From NCBI RefSeq assembly GCF_011397635.1, contig NC_064757.1, positions 32,587,839-32,651,838 on the forward strand: DNA of 64,000 nucleotides. Reading direction: 5' to 3'. This DNA is from Epinephelus fuscoguttatus. Taxonomy: Eukaryota > Chordata > Actinopteri > Perciformes > Serranidae. Shown here in pieces: positions 53,651 through 64,000 of this stretch. The notes under the pieces were generated by a model. It was given only the letters and a program-made list of their open reading frames with translations, was not told where the DNA came from and did not search any database. The translations under genes were made by a program, and so were the position numbers. The stretch's first letter is position 1, and each line of letters begins with the position of its first letter.

Positions 53651-55979
53651 TTATTTGCTTGATTTGTCTTTGAGCCCTTTTGAGTCAGAAAGAGATATTT
53701 GATGCCGAGAAACCGGCCCAATAACACAAAGCTCTTGACATCCTGTCAGAGACAAACTGCACAAAGTTGTGTTTTTGCCTGTATAACTAACTCCATCCTG
53801 ATCTGATGTGATCACAACAAGAGCTTTAAAATTATATAATATACAAATAAAAACATTTCATATCAGAATAAACTAAGAAATGTCATCGTAATTTCTGTAA
53901 CATGTCATTTTAAGGGTCTTCTTGTGGTCACATCAGATTGGTATATAGTTAGTGAAAAGGGCATTTGCAGAATTTGTCCTGTTGCAGTGTTAAAGGTCAA
54001 ATTCTGTTGTCCTTAGCATCATGAAAATGTGACTGGTTGATAGATTATCCTCTTAAGATTTGCAATGACATATGACTTCATGAAATTATGTGTGTGTTAT
54101 TCTTTTATACTGGCTCTATGTGTGAAATGGGGCAAAACATAATTGTAATGAAGGAGGGATGAAAAACAGGAGTGATAGCACATACAGTACTAAGCTGCCA
54201 TTGGTGCAATGCTATCATGTATTTCACAACACTAGGGACATACTGTAGACCTTTAAAAATAAATCACCATGAGATGTGGTCCCTCAAAATTAGCATGACA
54301 GCCACATTCTGGGGGGGGTTTGGCTTATGGACTAGGGGAGGTTCACTCTGTATGTGCTGCAGCCTAAAAGAATAATTATTTTTATGCTACAGTCACATTA
54401 AACATGAACAAACTGGCTTGATTTCTTGTAAAAACAGAGGAAGCAGGTCGTGAGCAACGGAAGAAGGAATGACCAAAATAATTAGCAAGAAATTGGTAAA
54501 AAGAGAAAATTAAAAACTAGTTAAAAATTAGTTAAAACAACAAAAACAAAACAAGGAAATGGCCTGGAAAGAGTGCTTTAAAGATTCTAATAATTCTCTG
54601 ACATAATTTTAAAATGTAATAATTACTATACATATAGTCTTTCCCTAGCTTTCCCCAAATTTTTAAAGGATAATTTTCCAAATCTATTTTTTATTGCAAT
54701 TTATGGGACATTTCTTACCAAGTTGCTCATTGCCTTTTTTCTCATGTCTTTGGCAGAAATTGAACCAGGGTTCAAAGGTTTCAATACTTACTATACTGCA
54801 CAAGAAAAGTGATGTCGCTCCAGGTTTCAAAGGGTTAATGTTCCAATCCAGAGATTCTTTGTGAAGGGACTTAATGGCTGTGATCACAGCAGTTATACTG
54901 AGTTACCAGTTACTCAGGTGCAGCAGAACATAATTCATATAAAAATAATATATTAAAATTGCAGTAATTCCAACCTTTTTTTTTTTAAGTGTATCTTTTT
55001 TTTACTTTCAATGCTGTCAATGAAAAAAAAGACTATAGATTTGCATCTATAGCACCTCTACCATATGAAAATAACGTGATAGATACTGTATTTTTTTTTT
55101 AAATAAATAAGTCCCTTTTCTTAGGATTAATGAAAATATTGCAGCAAATAAATTTGATCATGCTGTAAAAAGGTAATCGGATAATTGCTTTAATTTTATT
55201 TTGAAAGTAACCTGTCCTGTTCTGCTCTACATCTATATGCTGTGTAATGAATTCAGAAATATTTCCTAACTTCGAACAAGTCAATCTGAACCAACTCTGC
55301 CATCATGTGGTGACTTTGTGTCTGTGCAACACTTTGCAGATCAGACTTGCACAAACAATCACCTCTGATGATTAAGTTACTGCTATTAGGACAGGAAAAC
55401 TCTAAGATTTGTAAATATATTCTGTGTCCTGATAAAAGCAAGAACAAACATCATGCTCTTACAGTATCTGTAATGCAGATAACAATTTGCAGTTCTTAAG
55501 AAGATTGGTGCAGAAATACTACAGCATGCTTGTTTACGGCAAACTAGTACATGGAAAGAGAAGGCTGATTTCATTCACAAGTTTCAGACTTTTAAATGGC
55601 CCAGTTCGCCATTGTTTTGTGCATTATGCAAACCTTAAAGTATCTGGTTCATCAGAAACAACAACAATTGAAATATTGATAGACATGGATAATATTTTGA
55701 CACAACAATAGAACTGTGTTGCTTCATATTTCAAGAGTGAATCAGTCAGAGTTCACCATTTGTTTTTGAATACAGTACAGTATGAGCCCAGACATTCAGG
55801 GATTAGACACTCCACCACACTCTAATTATCTAATTAATCAAATCTGTGTAATTAATTTTCTTAATTCCACATGGTTTTTATTTTGGTTTAACACGTATTA
55901 TCTGTACTCCAGTTTGCAGCATTTCAGCTCTATGAGCATACAAAATGGGCAAACATTGACAGTAAATGAAATTGTAATA
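53651..55979. other. Intergenic DNA, nothing recognised
   Basis: AT-rich; short frames only, no supported gene or clear repeat. Confidence 0.65.
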
Positions 55980-56327
55980 TTGAAGGTATAGTATGCAGGA
56001 ATTGTCGGCTACTCTTTGTAAACAGTCTCCCCAGTAAAAGTGAAGTGAACACCAGCCCCAGATTTACTGCAATTTGCATTTCTGTCTGTGCTGTGTCCAC
56101 AACATGTGTTATGTGGGATGCATGTTGCTTATGGCACCCAGCACCTGGTTGCTACTCAACCTCACCTGCACGCTGTGCACAGAAACATCCCTGCAGAGTC
56201 TCTGAGTGAAGACAGATAAATGCACCACCACACACTTCTAATGGGTCATAAACGATGACTTGAAGGAATTACTTTTGTATGAGTTCATACATTTATTTTA
56301 GGAAACTTCTGCAGAGTATATCTTTAA
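55980..56327. mobile_element. TTAA-type MITE, about 348 bp
   Basis: The left end ttgaaggtatagtatgcagg is mirrored by the right end ctgcagagtatatctttaa (reversed: ttaaagatatactctgcag). A TTAA edge is seen on the right and TTGA on the left. No coding capacity. Confidence 0.65.
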
Positions 56328-59300
56328 GAGTATGTTTGCAAAGATTCATTTTTACCAAAGGGTTATTACTGAGGAATATTATTTTAAAATCTGTCAGTGT
56401 GCACATTATGTTTAAGCTTTTGCTGCCACCTGCTGACCAAATTGAGTAATGAGTGTTTAACCATCGTGGCCCAGTTGGTCAGAAGTAATCTGATGAGATT
56501 TTGGTTATCAGATTGAATTGAATCTTGAAAATAGGATGTTCAAAAAAGGATTCTGAAATCAGATTAGATCAGGTAATCAAGTCTTGATTTTGATCTGGCT
56601 CATATCCTCAACATGTGTTGCTTAAAACCTTTCAGCAGGATTGGGATACCTTTGATCCAAGAAATCAGGATTACTAAATAGATTTTTGGTTTTAAGTTTA
56701 AAAAAAAAGTTAAAAAAGATGTTGTCCTGACAACATAATCCCCCAAAGATCTATCAAACAAAAAAATATTTGGTTATAATCTTTGGTGGCTGCCTATATT
56801 GTGACGTGTTGTCCCATTTAGAGCACTGTTAATCTGGATTTAGTAATCTTGAAAAGTTTCCAAACTGATCCAAACTAATTTTTTTCTACAACCGGGGACA
56901 GGTCTTTATTTTGATGATCACTATTTATACCATTGTTGCTCAAAGTGTGGCCTGCAGGCCAATGGCAGCCTTCGGAAACATTTTATGTGCCCTCTGAACA
57001 TTATCTGAAATGCATGCATTATATGTCAGTCATTTGCAGTCCATTTCAGTCCTTTTACTTTCAATAGCTTATATTTAATACACTACAAAGAGATCAATGC
57101 TGGCGCTGTTAGCTATAGTTAGTGATTTCGGTGGACAGCTCCCGTGCAGCCCACAGTCACATGCTGGCTTCCTAAACTGGCACTAGTCATCAAACCTTTG
57201 AGCCCCCCTGATTTATATTGGTCAAGTAATACAAGTGAATGCAAGCGTCTGCCTTCTCTTGTTTTCCACATATAAAAAATAAAACATCTTCGTTGCCATG
57301 TCAGAAATTTGTCGTGTGTTCAGAATGGCCTTGAAAATTCCTAGTGGTTGCCTGAGCTCAGAGGAAAATGACAAACAGACATACCATGACATTGCTTTGC
57401 CCTCAATGACACACCACAGCTATTTTCCCTGCTACAATAAAATAGCTCCTTTGTGCTTTCAAACTCTCCGAGCACACATGTATGTTGAAAGTGTAATGCA
57501 CACATCTTGGATTACACTGAAGAAAATTGCATTCTTCTCTGTGCTACAGTCTATATTTTTTTAATTTCTGTGAGGGGTACTGCACACTGAGGCATCCTGG
57601 TGACCCAGGGATGCAGGATGCATGCCATACAACCACAACGGCTCTGGTTCCAGCCCTGTTTGGGATCTTGTTGCGTGTCATCTCCTCTCATATTGAGTGT
57701 CAGAAACAAAAATCAATCATGGGGCACTGCTTGAAGCTAGGTAACACACTGTACTGTGGTTGCCCTGTCACATTTTAAATGTAGGATGTCATGTTCTTAG
57801 CATACTGTTTCACTGTACTTACAATGCCTCGCCAGGAGGTCATGTAAATTGTTAGCATCTGCCAGTTGTTACTACTGTGGACCATATTTGGTTTAAAAAA
57901 TGGAAACACTCTCTCACAAGTCTGTCTCCAATTTATTGCCAGCAAACACTTGTAGCACTTATCAAGACCAAGCACAGCGTACTGTTTCACCATAGATGTA
58001 TATACTCTATCTGGGAGGACAGAAATAATCTTAACTTGCATGTGAATGTGTTTTTAATGTGTGTGAGTGTGTGTCATCTGTTGAGGAAGCACATTGCTCC
58101 CTGCTGATATCTTAATCTGCAAACCACTGGCTGCCAACTCATGACTTGCATAACATAATGTATCCTCTTGCTCACATTTACAGCATTCATCACTTCCTGT
58201 GCTTCTCTTGAGGATTGTTGGGATGCACCTGTGCAAATCTAACAAAAATATTGGGGGGGTCATGTGACAGGACGGTAGCTTCACCCGCAAGTCACATTGC
58301 CACCGTGTCTGTGTGCAGTCATTGACTCGTGAGCCCCTCTGAGCCGGCTGGATGTGACTGCTGTCTGGCTCACAATGCAGCAGGGAAAACCTGGGCCTTA
58401 GATTCCCATTGGTCAGCAGATGGGTGTGAAAGAGGGATTAGCGCTGTGCTACAGTCCACCCAGAATTTTGTGTGTGTGAGTGTGTGTGTGTGTGTGTGTG
58501 TTTCTGTAACTGTATTCATGTCTCTGCATATTGCATAATGTTTTTTATAACATAGGAATTTGAGACAAAAGCTGTCAAACAAGCGCTAGACACAAAATCT
58601 GTTTAATACATTTCATAAATATTTCAATTTTATACACGTTATGAGTTTGTTGTCCGTTCGCACATATTGTTTTTGTCCTTCTCATACATATCTAATATTT
58701 TTCAGTGTAGGTTTGTCACAATATATAACAGTTTTTATTTTATTTCACTGTTGGTCCCTTTTTATTTATTTGGCATTTAAACTTTTTTTCTTGTTATTAA
58801 ATATGTTAATTATTCGAAGTATACATTTATGTCATTTTCATTTGCAATTTCTGTCAATGTGGTTTTTTGTTTAGTAGGGCTGTACCAATATATCATGTGA
58901 CCTGTGTCAGACCTGTTTCCAACGCATTTTACACCCTGATGAAGACTCTCTAGTTGAAACACAATGGATTATCCATGTATTGATAAAGGATTTTTAACTA
59001 CAGTCAGAGTACCTCAGATGCATTTTTGGACTGCCTGCCTGTACTATGGACTTTTACACTGAGTGAGCTGGTCAGTCGTTGTAGTCTTTGCCCCATCCTC
59101 AAAGAACTAACGCAGAGTCTTAATCCAGTGCAGTACTCCCTATTTTTTCCTCATTTTCAGAGACAAAATCTGTGACTTCAGTGTCATTTTTTTGCAATAA
59201 TGTTTACAATTTATTCTGTGTTGCTGAGAGTATACCCACCTATCATCCAAAAAGCTACTGGATATAGGAGATTATACCCTCATTCTCCTTGGTAACCTAC

Positions 59301-59780
59301 ATCTACATAGTAGTACACCCACTTTATCAACTACCACCATACCACTGGTCTTAAGTAGTAACTTTTGTTGGTAAATGTGAGACTTTTGTGTTGCATCTTC
59401 ACAACCTCAAACAAGGAAGTCAGACTGATGATGTGGAAATTACTATCATTGGTCAAATTTACAGAGAAGTTGTGGTAACTGGACAAAACTGCAAGATTAC
59501 ACAGAGCTGCTGGCATCACAATGTTGTAACACCTGGGAGGGAGTAAAAAAGATATTGTCTCAGAAACAGGATCTAACTTTATTTCTGTGGATATGTTACC
59601 GTTTAATCTTTTAAATATAATCTTTCAAAGAAATCAAATCAAATAAAACCAAAACGACTTAGAATTAGTGTACAAAACTATAGTTAACTTTTCACCTCCC
59701 TGTCCAGTACCGTCATCTTAAATGTACTTCCAAGAGGACACTCTCTGGGATTGTGACAAAGGCAAGTAAAATAGTTGGCA
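56328..59780. other. Intergenic DNA with weak repeat traces
   Basis: Possible decayed hAT-like element at about 56933-57210 (ttgctcaaagtgtggcct / caaacctttgagc). Segment 58258-58490 is related to 52228-52425. A TG microsatellite lies at about 58471-58501. No gene is seen. Confidence 0.55.
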
Positions 59781-60120
59781 GTGAAAACAACCCTTGACCC
59801 AATTCTTTACAGAGAGGACGAGGAGGAAAGCAAGGAGTATCTTGGCAGATAGCTTCTGTCCTCTCTTTAGCCAGTTCAGGCTCTTGAGCTTCAGGAGGCG
59901 ATATAGAGTCCCTCTAGCAACTAAAATGTATTTAATGTATCCTTCATCCCAAGTGCCATCAGTGTCCTTAACTCAACAAAGTCACTGACGAGTTTTAAAC
60001 CACAGACAATGAGCTGATTTAATATGTTTTGTAATGTAATGTTGTCTTTTGTGTCTGGTGAGCCAAAGACTAATTTCCACCCCTGGTAGACAATAAGGAT
60101 ATAATCTATTCTCTTTTGTT
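59780..60120 (+). mobile_element. Remnant of a non-LTR retrotransposon (LINE) 3' coding end
   Basis: The + strand encodes FRLLSFRRRYRVPLA near 59875-59920. After a frame change it encodes SFIPSAISVLNSTKSL near 59940-59985. Together these resemble the conserved R-R-Y-R-V-P ... F-x-P-x-A-I-x-x-L-N end of LINE reverse-transcriptase proteins, broken by a frameshift and followed by stops. The family is not resolved. Confidence 0.55.
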
Positions 60121-61589
60121 CTATTCTACTTAAATGGCAAGATGCCAACAGAAGCAAATGGAAAAGACTTTTTAAAATAACATGGTCTAGTAAAAAAAAT
60201 AGACAAAGGCTTGTGCTGTGATTAAAAATGGTCCTCAAACATCCCGTCCGACTTCAAATGATTCATAGTCCTCCTCAGTGGGGATTTTTAATCACGTCCC
60301 CACACTGCTCCATTATGTCGAGGCCTGACAGGAAAAAAGACCACAGGCTTTGCTTTTTCAAGATCCTTCCTCAGATTGTTCAATGTAATTTAACAGGGTG
60401 AGAACTTTCTGCGCTGTCAGTGACATTATGTATACAAATGAAGGAATGCAGGATCCTGTTAAAAGGGAGGGGGGTTTTACACGTGTAGTGAGTGAGACTC
60501 ACCTCATAAGTTTTTACCCGTTTTGACTTCTGTCCAAAGTAATCGGTTCAGGATCTCTTGTCAACAAAACAATTACAAAGAAAAGATTATCCTTTTCCAG
60601 GAACTGCGCTGTGTCACTACCACACAAATGCATGAAGTGGCTCATTTTGAAATCTCAAGGTGCTCTGGCTCACCAGATGACTTACACACGAATCATGACT
60701 GCACAAACAGAGCAGTAGGCGTAGGGGTTCACAAACTGAATAAGGTAGAACATTGTTTCATCCTGGCCACAAGAACCCATTGAATCAACTTATCTGAATC
60801 ACATAGCTGTGGGTTGTGCATCTGTGGCCAACCTGCCTCCCTAAAGACCACAGTTTATCTGGACACTGAAGTCTGATACAGATCATCTGCTGCTTCAGTG
60901 CATTTCAGCCCCCACGGTTACGACTGCATTGGGAATTCTAGAAAACTTTTATCATCTAAACTTTTATTTGCCTCACAGCTCCTCGCAGACTGTGAAATAG
61001 AGAAGTTTGCATGCTGATTTTTGAAGACCAGAGAAAGCCTTTAATGAATTTTTGTGGCTGATGACATGAAAGCTGAAAGTTTGGCAACTTATAGGGTACG
61101 CCTAAGTTCATAACTGTGATTTAAGATTTGACCTACTTGGGAGGGTGGAGATAGATAATGTTTAATCATCTGTGTCATCAGTCAGTAAGTTCACTGGTCT
61201 AAGCAAGGACAGCAACATAGAAGCACCACAGTGTTACAGTAAAACCCATCTGTAGGCAAACGTTAATATTGTCACTTAACTGTATGGAATAATGTTCCTC
61301 TACTGAGACAAAATAATGAAGTAATTAACTACATATATGATATAAGTCCAGTCAAATGTCCAGTCTTTACATCACAAACTGCTGCCTGTGCATCTCTGTT
61401 CTGACTTTCACCTTTCCAACAGACTGTGTCAAAGTAAAAGTGGAGGTTATAGGACCATGATTAGTGAGTGTCAGTCAGCCTATCAGGACAACAGCAGCCT
61501 TTCAAAGCAATCACACTGTGATCATTAAGTTAATGGACAAATTATAACCAGTAGTGTCTGGTTAAATGAGTGCAGGACTGTGAGAGTGG
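60121..61589. other. Intergenic DNA, nothing recognised
   Basis: No supported feature. Confidence 0.6.
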
Positions 61590-62139
61590 TTAAAGGAAAA
61601 GTTCACCCCCATATCAAAAATACATACATTTCCTCTTACCTGTGGTGCTATTTATCAGTCTAGATTGTTTTGGTGTGAGTTGCAGAGTGTTGGAGATATC
61701 AGTCGTAGAGATGTCTGCCTTCTCTCAAAATTAATGGAACTACATGGCACTCCATTTTGTGGGTTGTGGTGCTCAAAGTGCCAAAATAATACTTCTGAAA
61801 AACTCAACTGCAATGTCTCTTTCCACAAATCCTGACCCAGTTCCTCAGATAATCCACAGACCTTGTTGTGAGCAGTTTCATTGAGGAACTATTTAACTGG
61901 GTTGTGATTTCTGGAAAGAGACATTGCTGCTGAGTTTTTCAAATTAATTTTTTGGGCACTTTGAGCACCACAAGCTGAGTGCCATCTAGTTCCATTATAT
62001 TGGAGAGAAGGCAGACATCTCTACAGTGAATATCTCCAACACTCTGCAACTCACACCAAAACAATCTAGACTGATAAATATCCTCACAGGTTAGAGAAAA
62101 AATATGTAATTTTGATTTTGGGGTGAAATGTCCCTTTAA
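61590..62139. mobile_element. Intact foldback (hairpin) element with TTAA flanks, 550 bp
   Basis: TTAA at 61590-61593 and 62136-62139. The arms (about 61594-61885 and 61900-62135) are imperfect inverted repeats along almost their full length: ctagattgttttggtgtgag, tgcagagtgttggagatat, gtggtgctcaaagtgcc and gcaatgtctctttccaaa-type blocks all recur inverted. This is the clearest complete member of the family found also at 29690, 32198 and 51590. It has no coding capacity. Confidence 0.88.
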
Positions 62140-63440
62140 AGAGGTGCTTTAAAGTGGCCTTTTTACTCCCTGGCCACCCAGATCAGACAAACTGAACTGG
62201 GTGGCTTCTTCTATCACAGTACTTCTGCAAAAGACAGCTTATCTCTCAGTGAAGTCAATAAAGGTTACATTTTAAAACTGACTATAATCATAGCAGCAGA
62301 GATACTGTATCTGGACTTCTAATCCCTTATATATGTGAGGCTCAGAAAGCACTGTATCCTATCCAGTGTTTCCCATAGTGCAATCAAAAGCATCTTTTCC
62401 TTTCCACCCTTCCTGCCCGGTAAATGCCCACATCTTTCAAATTCCTTAACCCCACTTCACAATGCAGGCTTTCTATTAAGAATCTGTAGCTGAGATGATG
62501 TCATCAGAGTCATTTTCTTCTCCAGACTTCTCCAGAGCCACAAAAGACGTCACACAGCGGCTTCCACAGGCTGAGTTATACCTCCAGTGACTACTACACT
62601 GTTGTGAAATGTCCCTTTAATAATAATAATAATAATAATAATGTTGAAACTTGACTCATTTTTCTCATCAAACAATATGACATCAGAGGGTGTAATAATC
62701 TGTGTGGATGTTAAGCAACAAGCACCAGCTAGCATTCTTTCCAAAATAGCTTTCTGGAATGAAACCACTCATTGAAAATTAGATGTCTTTGAACTCTTTC
62801 ACCACCCTGCTTATTTCCTTTACAGTCTCTCACACACATGCTCCAATAAAAGCTCTTACATCATTGTTTTCCAGCAAAGAAAAAAGGCTTTGGATGTCCC
62901 GCTAACTGTAAGACAGCCTATTGTAAAATAGAATAAAACATCTCATAAAAACTGTTTGTTATTCGGGGTCTTCATATTCTGAATTTCTTATTCATGTCTC
63001 AAGCAGAGCTCTCTGCTCAGCAATGAGTTGTAAATGCAGAAATTAAAGGGTTCAGGAGGATGAGAGATGAGACAAGACTTAAATGAAGTTTATTTTTATT
63101 TTATTTGTCATTTGATTTAGTGTTGTTTGTCCATTCATGATGTGGCTCTGGAAGGATATTAAAAGTTATTCAAATTAACACTGATGGGCGGGGGCTTCTT
63201 TTGAACACTTTTTACTTCCGTTGAATTTACATTTGATTTTCTTAAGAAGTAATTAACTTGGACTTTCAGCTTGTGGTGACGTATATCTGCTCTTCCTGCC
63301 TGATCACACCCGGGTTTCAACCCACAGGATGTGTCTATAGCCTCCTTTACTCAGCCTAGACTTTATGACAGACTGAATTTCACACCCTTTGACAATACGA
63401 CTTGGGTCAAAGTTTGGATCTGCAGGTAAAGGCAGAGCAC
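62140..63440. other. Intergenic DNA upstream of the last gene
   Basis: A lone right end of the foldback family (gtgaaatgtccctttaa, about 62603-62619) abuts an (AAT)n run at 62618-62642. No gene is seen. Confidence 0.6.
62618..62642. repeat. (AAT)n microsatellite
   Basis: About eight trinucleotide units directly following a repeat end. Confidence 0.9.
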
Positions 63441-63562
63441 ATGTCCTTATTTGGTCAGCGTGTCCGGTGCGTCACCGCTGAGTCTCCGCGCTGCGCAGCC
63501 ACAACTTTGACAAGTGCGGCGGCTTCATTTAATCAACTCATACAAATGGAATAAAGACGACC
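63440..63562 (+). promoter_or_regulatory. Probable promoter/5'UTR of the last gene
   Basis: Local rise in CpG (tccggtgcgtcaccgctg, ctccgcgctgcgcagcc) immediately before a well-placed ATG. No core element can be assigned with certainty. Confidence 0.4.
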
Positions 63563-63608
63563 ATGGAGCTCTTCTGGGGACATTTAATCTTCACTATAGT
63601 CGTCATCA
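63563..63608 (+). CDS. First coding exon of an unidentified secreted or membrane protein (partial gene)
   Basis: ATG in strong context (A at -3, G at +4) opens MELFWGHLIFTIVVI, a typical signal-peptide start with a hydrophobic core. The frame then meets a consensus donor, atca|gtaagt, after 15 codons plus 1 nt. A short signal exon ending in phase 1 is the usual first exon of many secreted or receptor genes (immunoglobulin-type receptors, cytokine receptors, chemokines, granzyme-type proteases), so the family cannot be chosen. The rest of the gene lies beyond the right edge; nothing exon-like is seen in 63609-64000. Confidence 0.6.
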
Positions 63609-64000
63609 GTAAGTATTGAACATGTTTTTGAACTTTGAGCGTGTTGTTGTCACCCAAAGAGTAAAAAGACAGGAATATTTTCGCCACAAATAGCGAGGGT
63701 TTTATATCGTTTTCATAAGATTAGAGTGGGTACAGTTTATTAGTCGTTTGTTATAGCGTTGTATGAGATTGTTAAATGTTTTCATACACTTTAAAGACAT
63801 CTGAAGAGCAGCAGATGAGTGCGTGCTCAGTCTGCAGCCCCTTTTACTGAATGAATCTGCTTTTGTTTTGGAATAGATTTCACATCACCCTGCAGCGTTT
63901 CTCCCTCTGCAAACGCATGCATGATCCATAGTCAGCCAACATGGATTAAATAACACCACAGCGGTTGTTTTACTGTGCATCATCTGGTGTATAGTGTAGA

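Noticed and set aside
56933-57210. Possible hAT element (tgctcaaagtgtggcc / caaacctttgagc)
   Set aside because: Terminal repeats are poor and the flanking 8-mers do not match, so only a trace is noted.
59921-60238. 105-codon minus-strand frame
   Set aside because: It is antisense to the LINE remnant and lacks motifs of its own.
1-64000. rRNA, tRNA, CRISPR arrays, phage or bacterial operons
   Set aside because: Looked for and not seen. The tRNA-like promoter blocks at about 20300 and 33120 belong to SINEs, and the regularly repeated tracts are microsatellites.

Overview
The window is vertebrate nuclear DNA, almost certainly from a ray-finned (teleost) fish. Genes are split by GT-AG introns (with one GC-AG exception), long CA/TG and TA microsatellites are present, and the dispersed repeats (small hAT-type elements, TTAA-flanked inverted-repeat elements, tRNA-derived SINEs) are types common in teleosts. 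Nothing bacterial, phage-like or CRISPR-like is present.

Three protein genes are certain, all on the + strand. (1) adamts12, 3842-22820: 22 coding exons joining in one frame into 1451 codons plus stop, covering late prodomain, reprolysin-type metalloprotease, disintegrin-like domain, eight thrombospondin type 1 (TSP1) repeats, cysteine-rich and spacer regions, a mucin-like exon and a C-terminal PLAC domain. The start codon, signal peptide and first prodomain exons lie upstream of the window. (2) fgf10, 34987-41054: three coding exons, 252 residues, a secreted FGF of the FGF7/10/22 group. (3) paip1, 45877-52628: 11 coding exons, 448 residues, a translation regulator that binds poly(A)-binding protein. 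A fourth gene begins at 63563 with a signal-peptide first exon and runs off the right edge; it cannot be identified.

Layout: 1-3841 is probably adamts12 intron; 3842-22820 adamts12; 22821-34900 intergenic, rich in nested mobile elements at 29.7-33.7 kb; 34987-41054 fgf10 with a 5-kb first intron; 41055-45876 intergenic with one clear hAT element; 45877-53650 paip1 with its 3'UTR; 53650-63450 intergenic with a LINE remnant and a 550-bp foldback element; 63450-64000 the start of the unknown gene.

The three genes do not form a pathway: Adamts12 remodels extracellular matrix, Fgf10 is an epithelial-mesenchymal growth factor, Paip1 is a housekeeping translation factor. Their adjacency is syntenic. 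In human all three lie on 5p, but ADAMTS12 is about 10 Mb from FGF10/PAIP1, so the teleost block is compact or rearranged.

I found no previously undescribed biological system. The most interesting observations are a decayed copy of adamts12 exon 11 inside an earlier intron, a GC-AG intron in the protease domain, an almost perfect 165-bp tandem duplication, two inverted foldback copies sharing the same SINE junction, and a long N-terminal extension plus an overlapping upstream ORF at fgf10.
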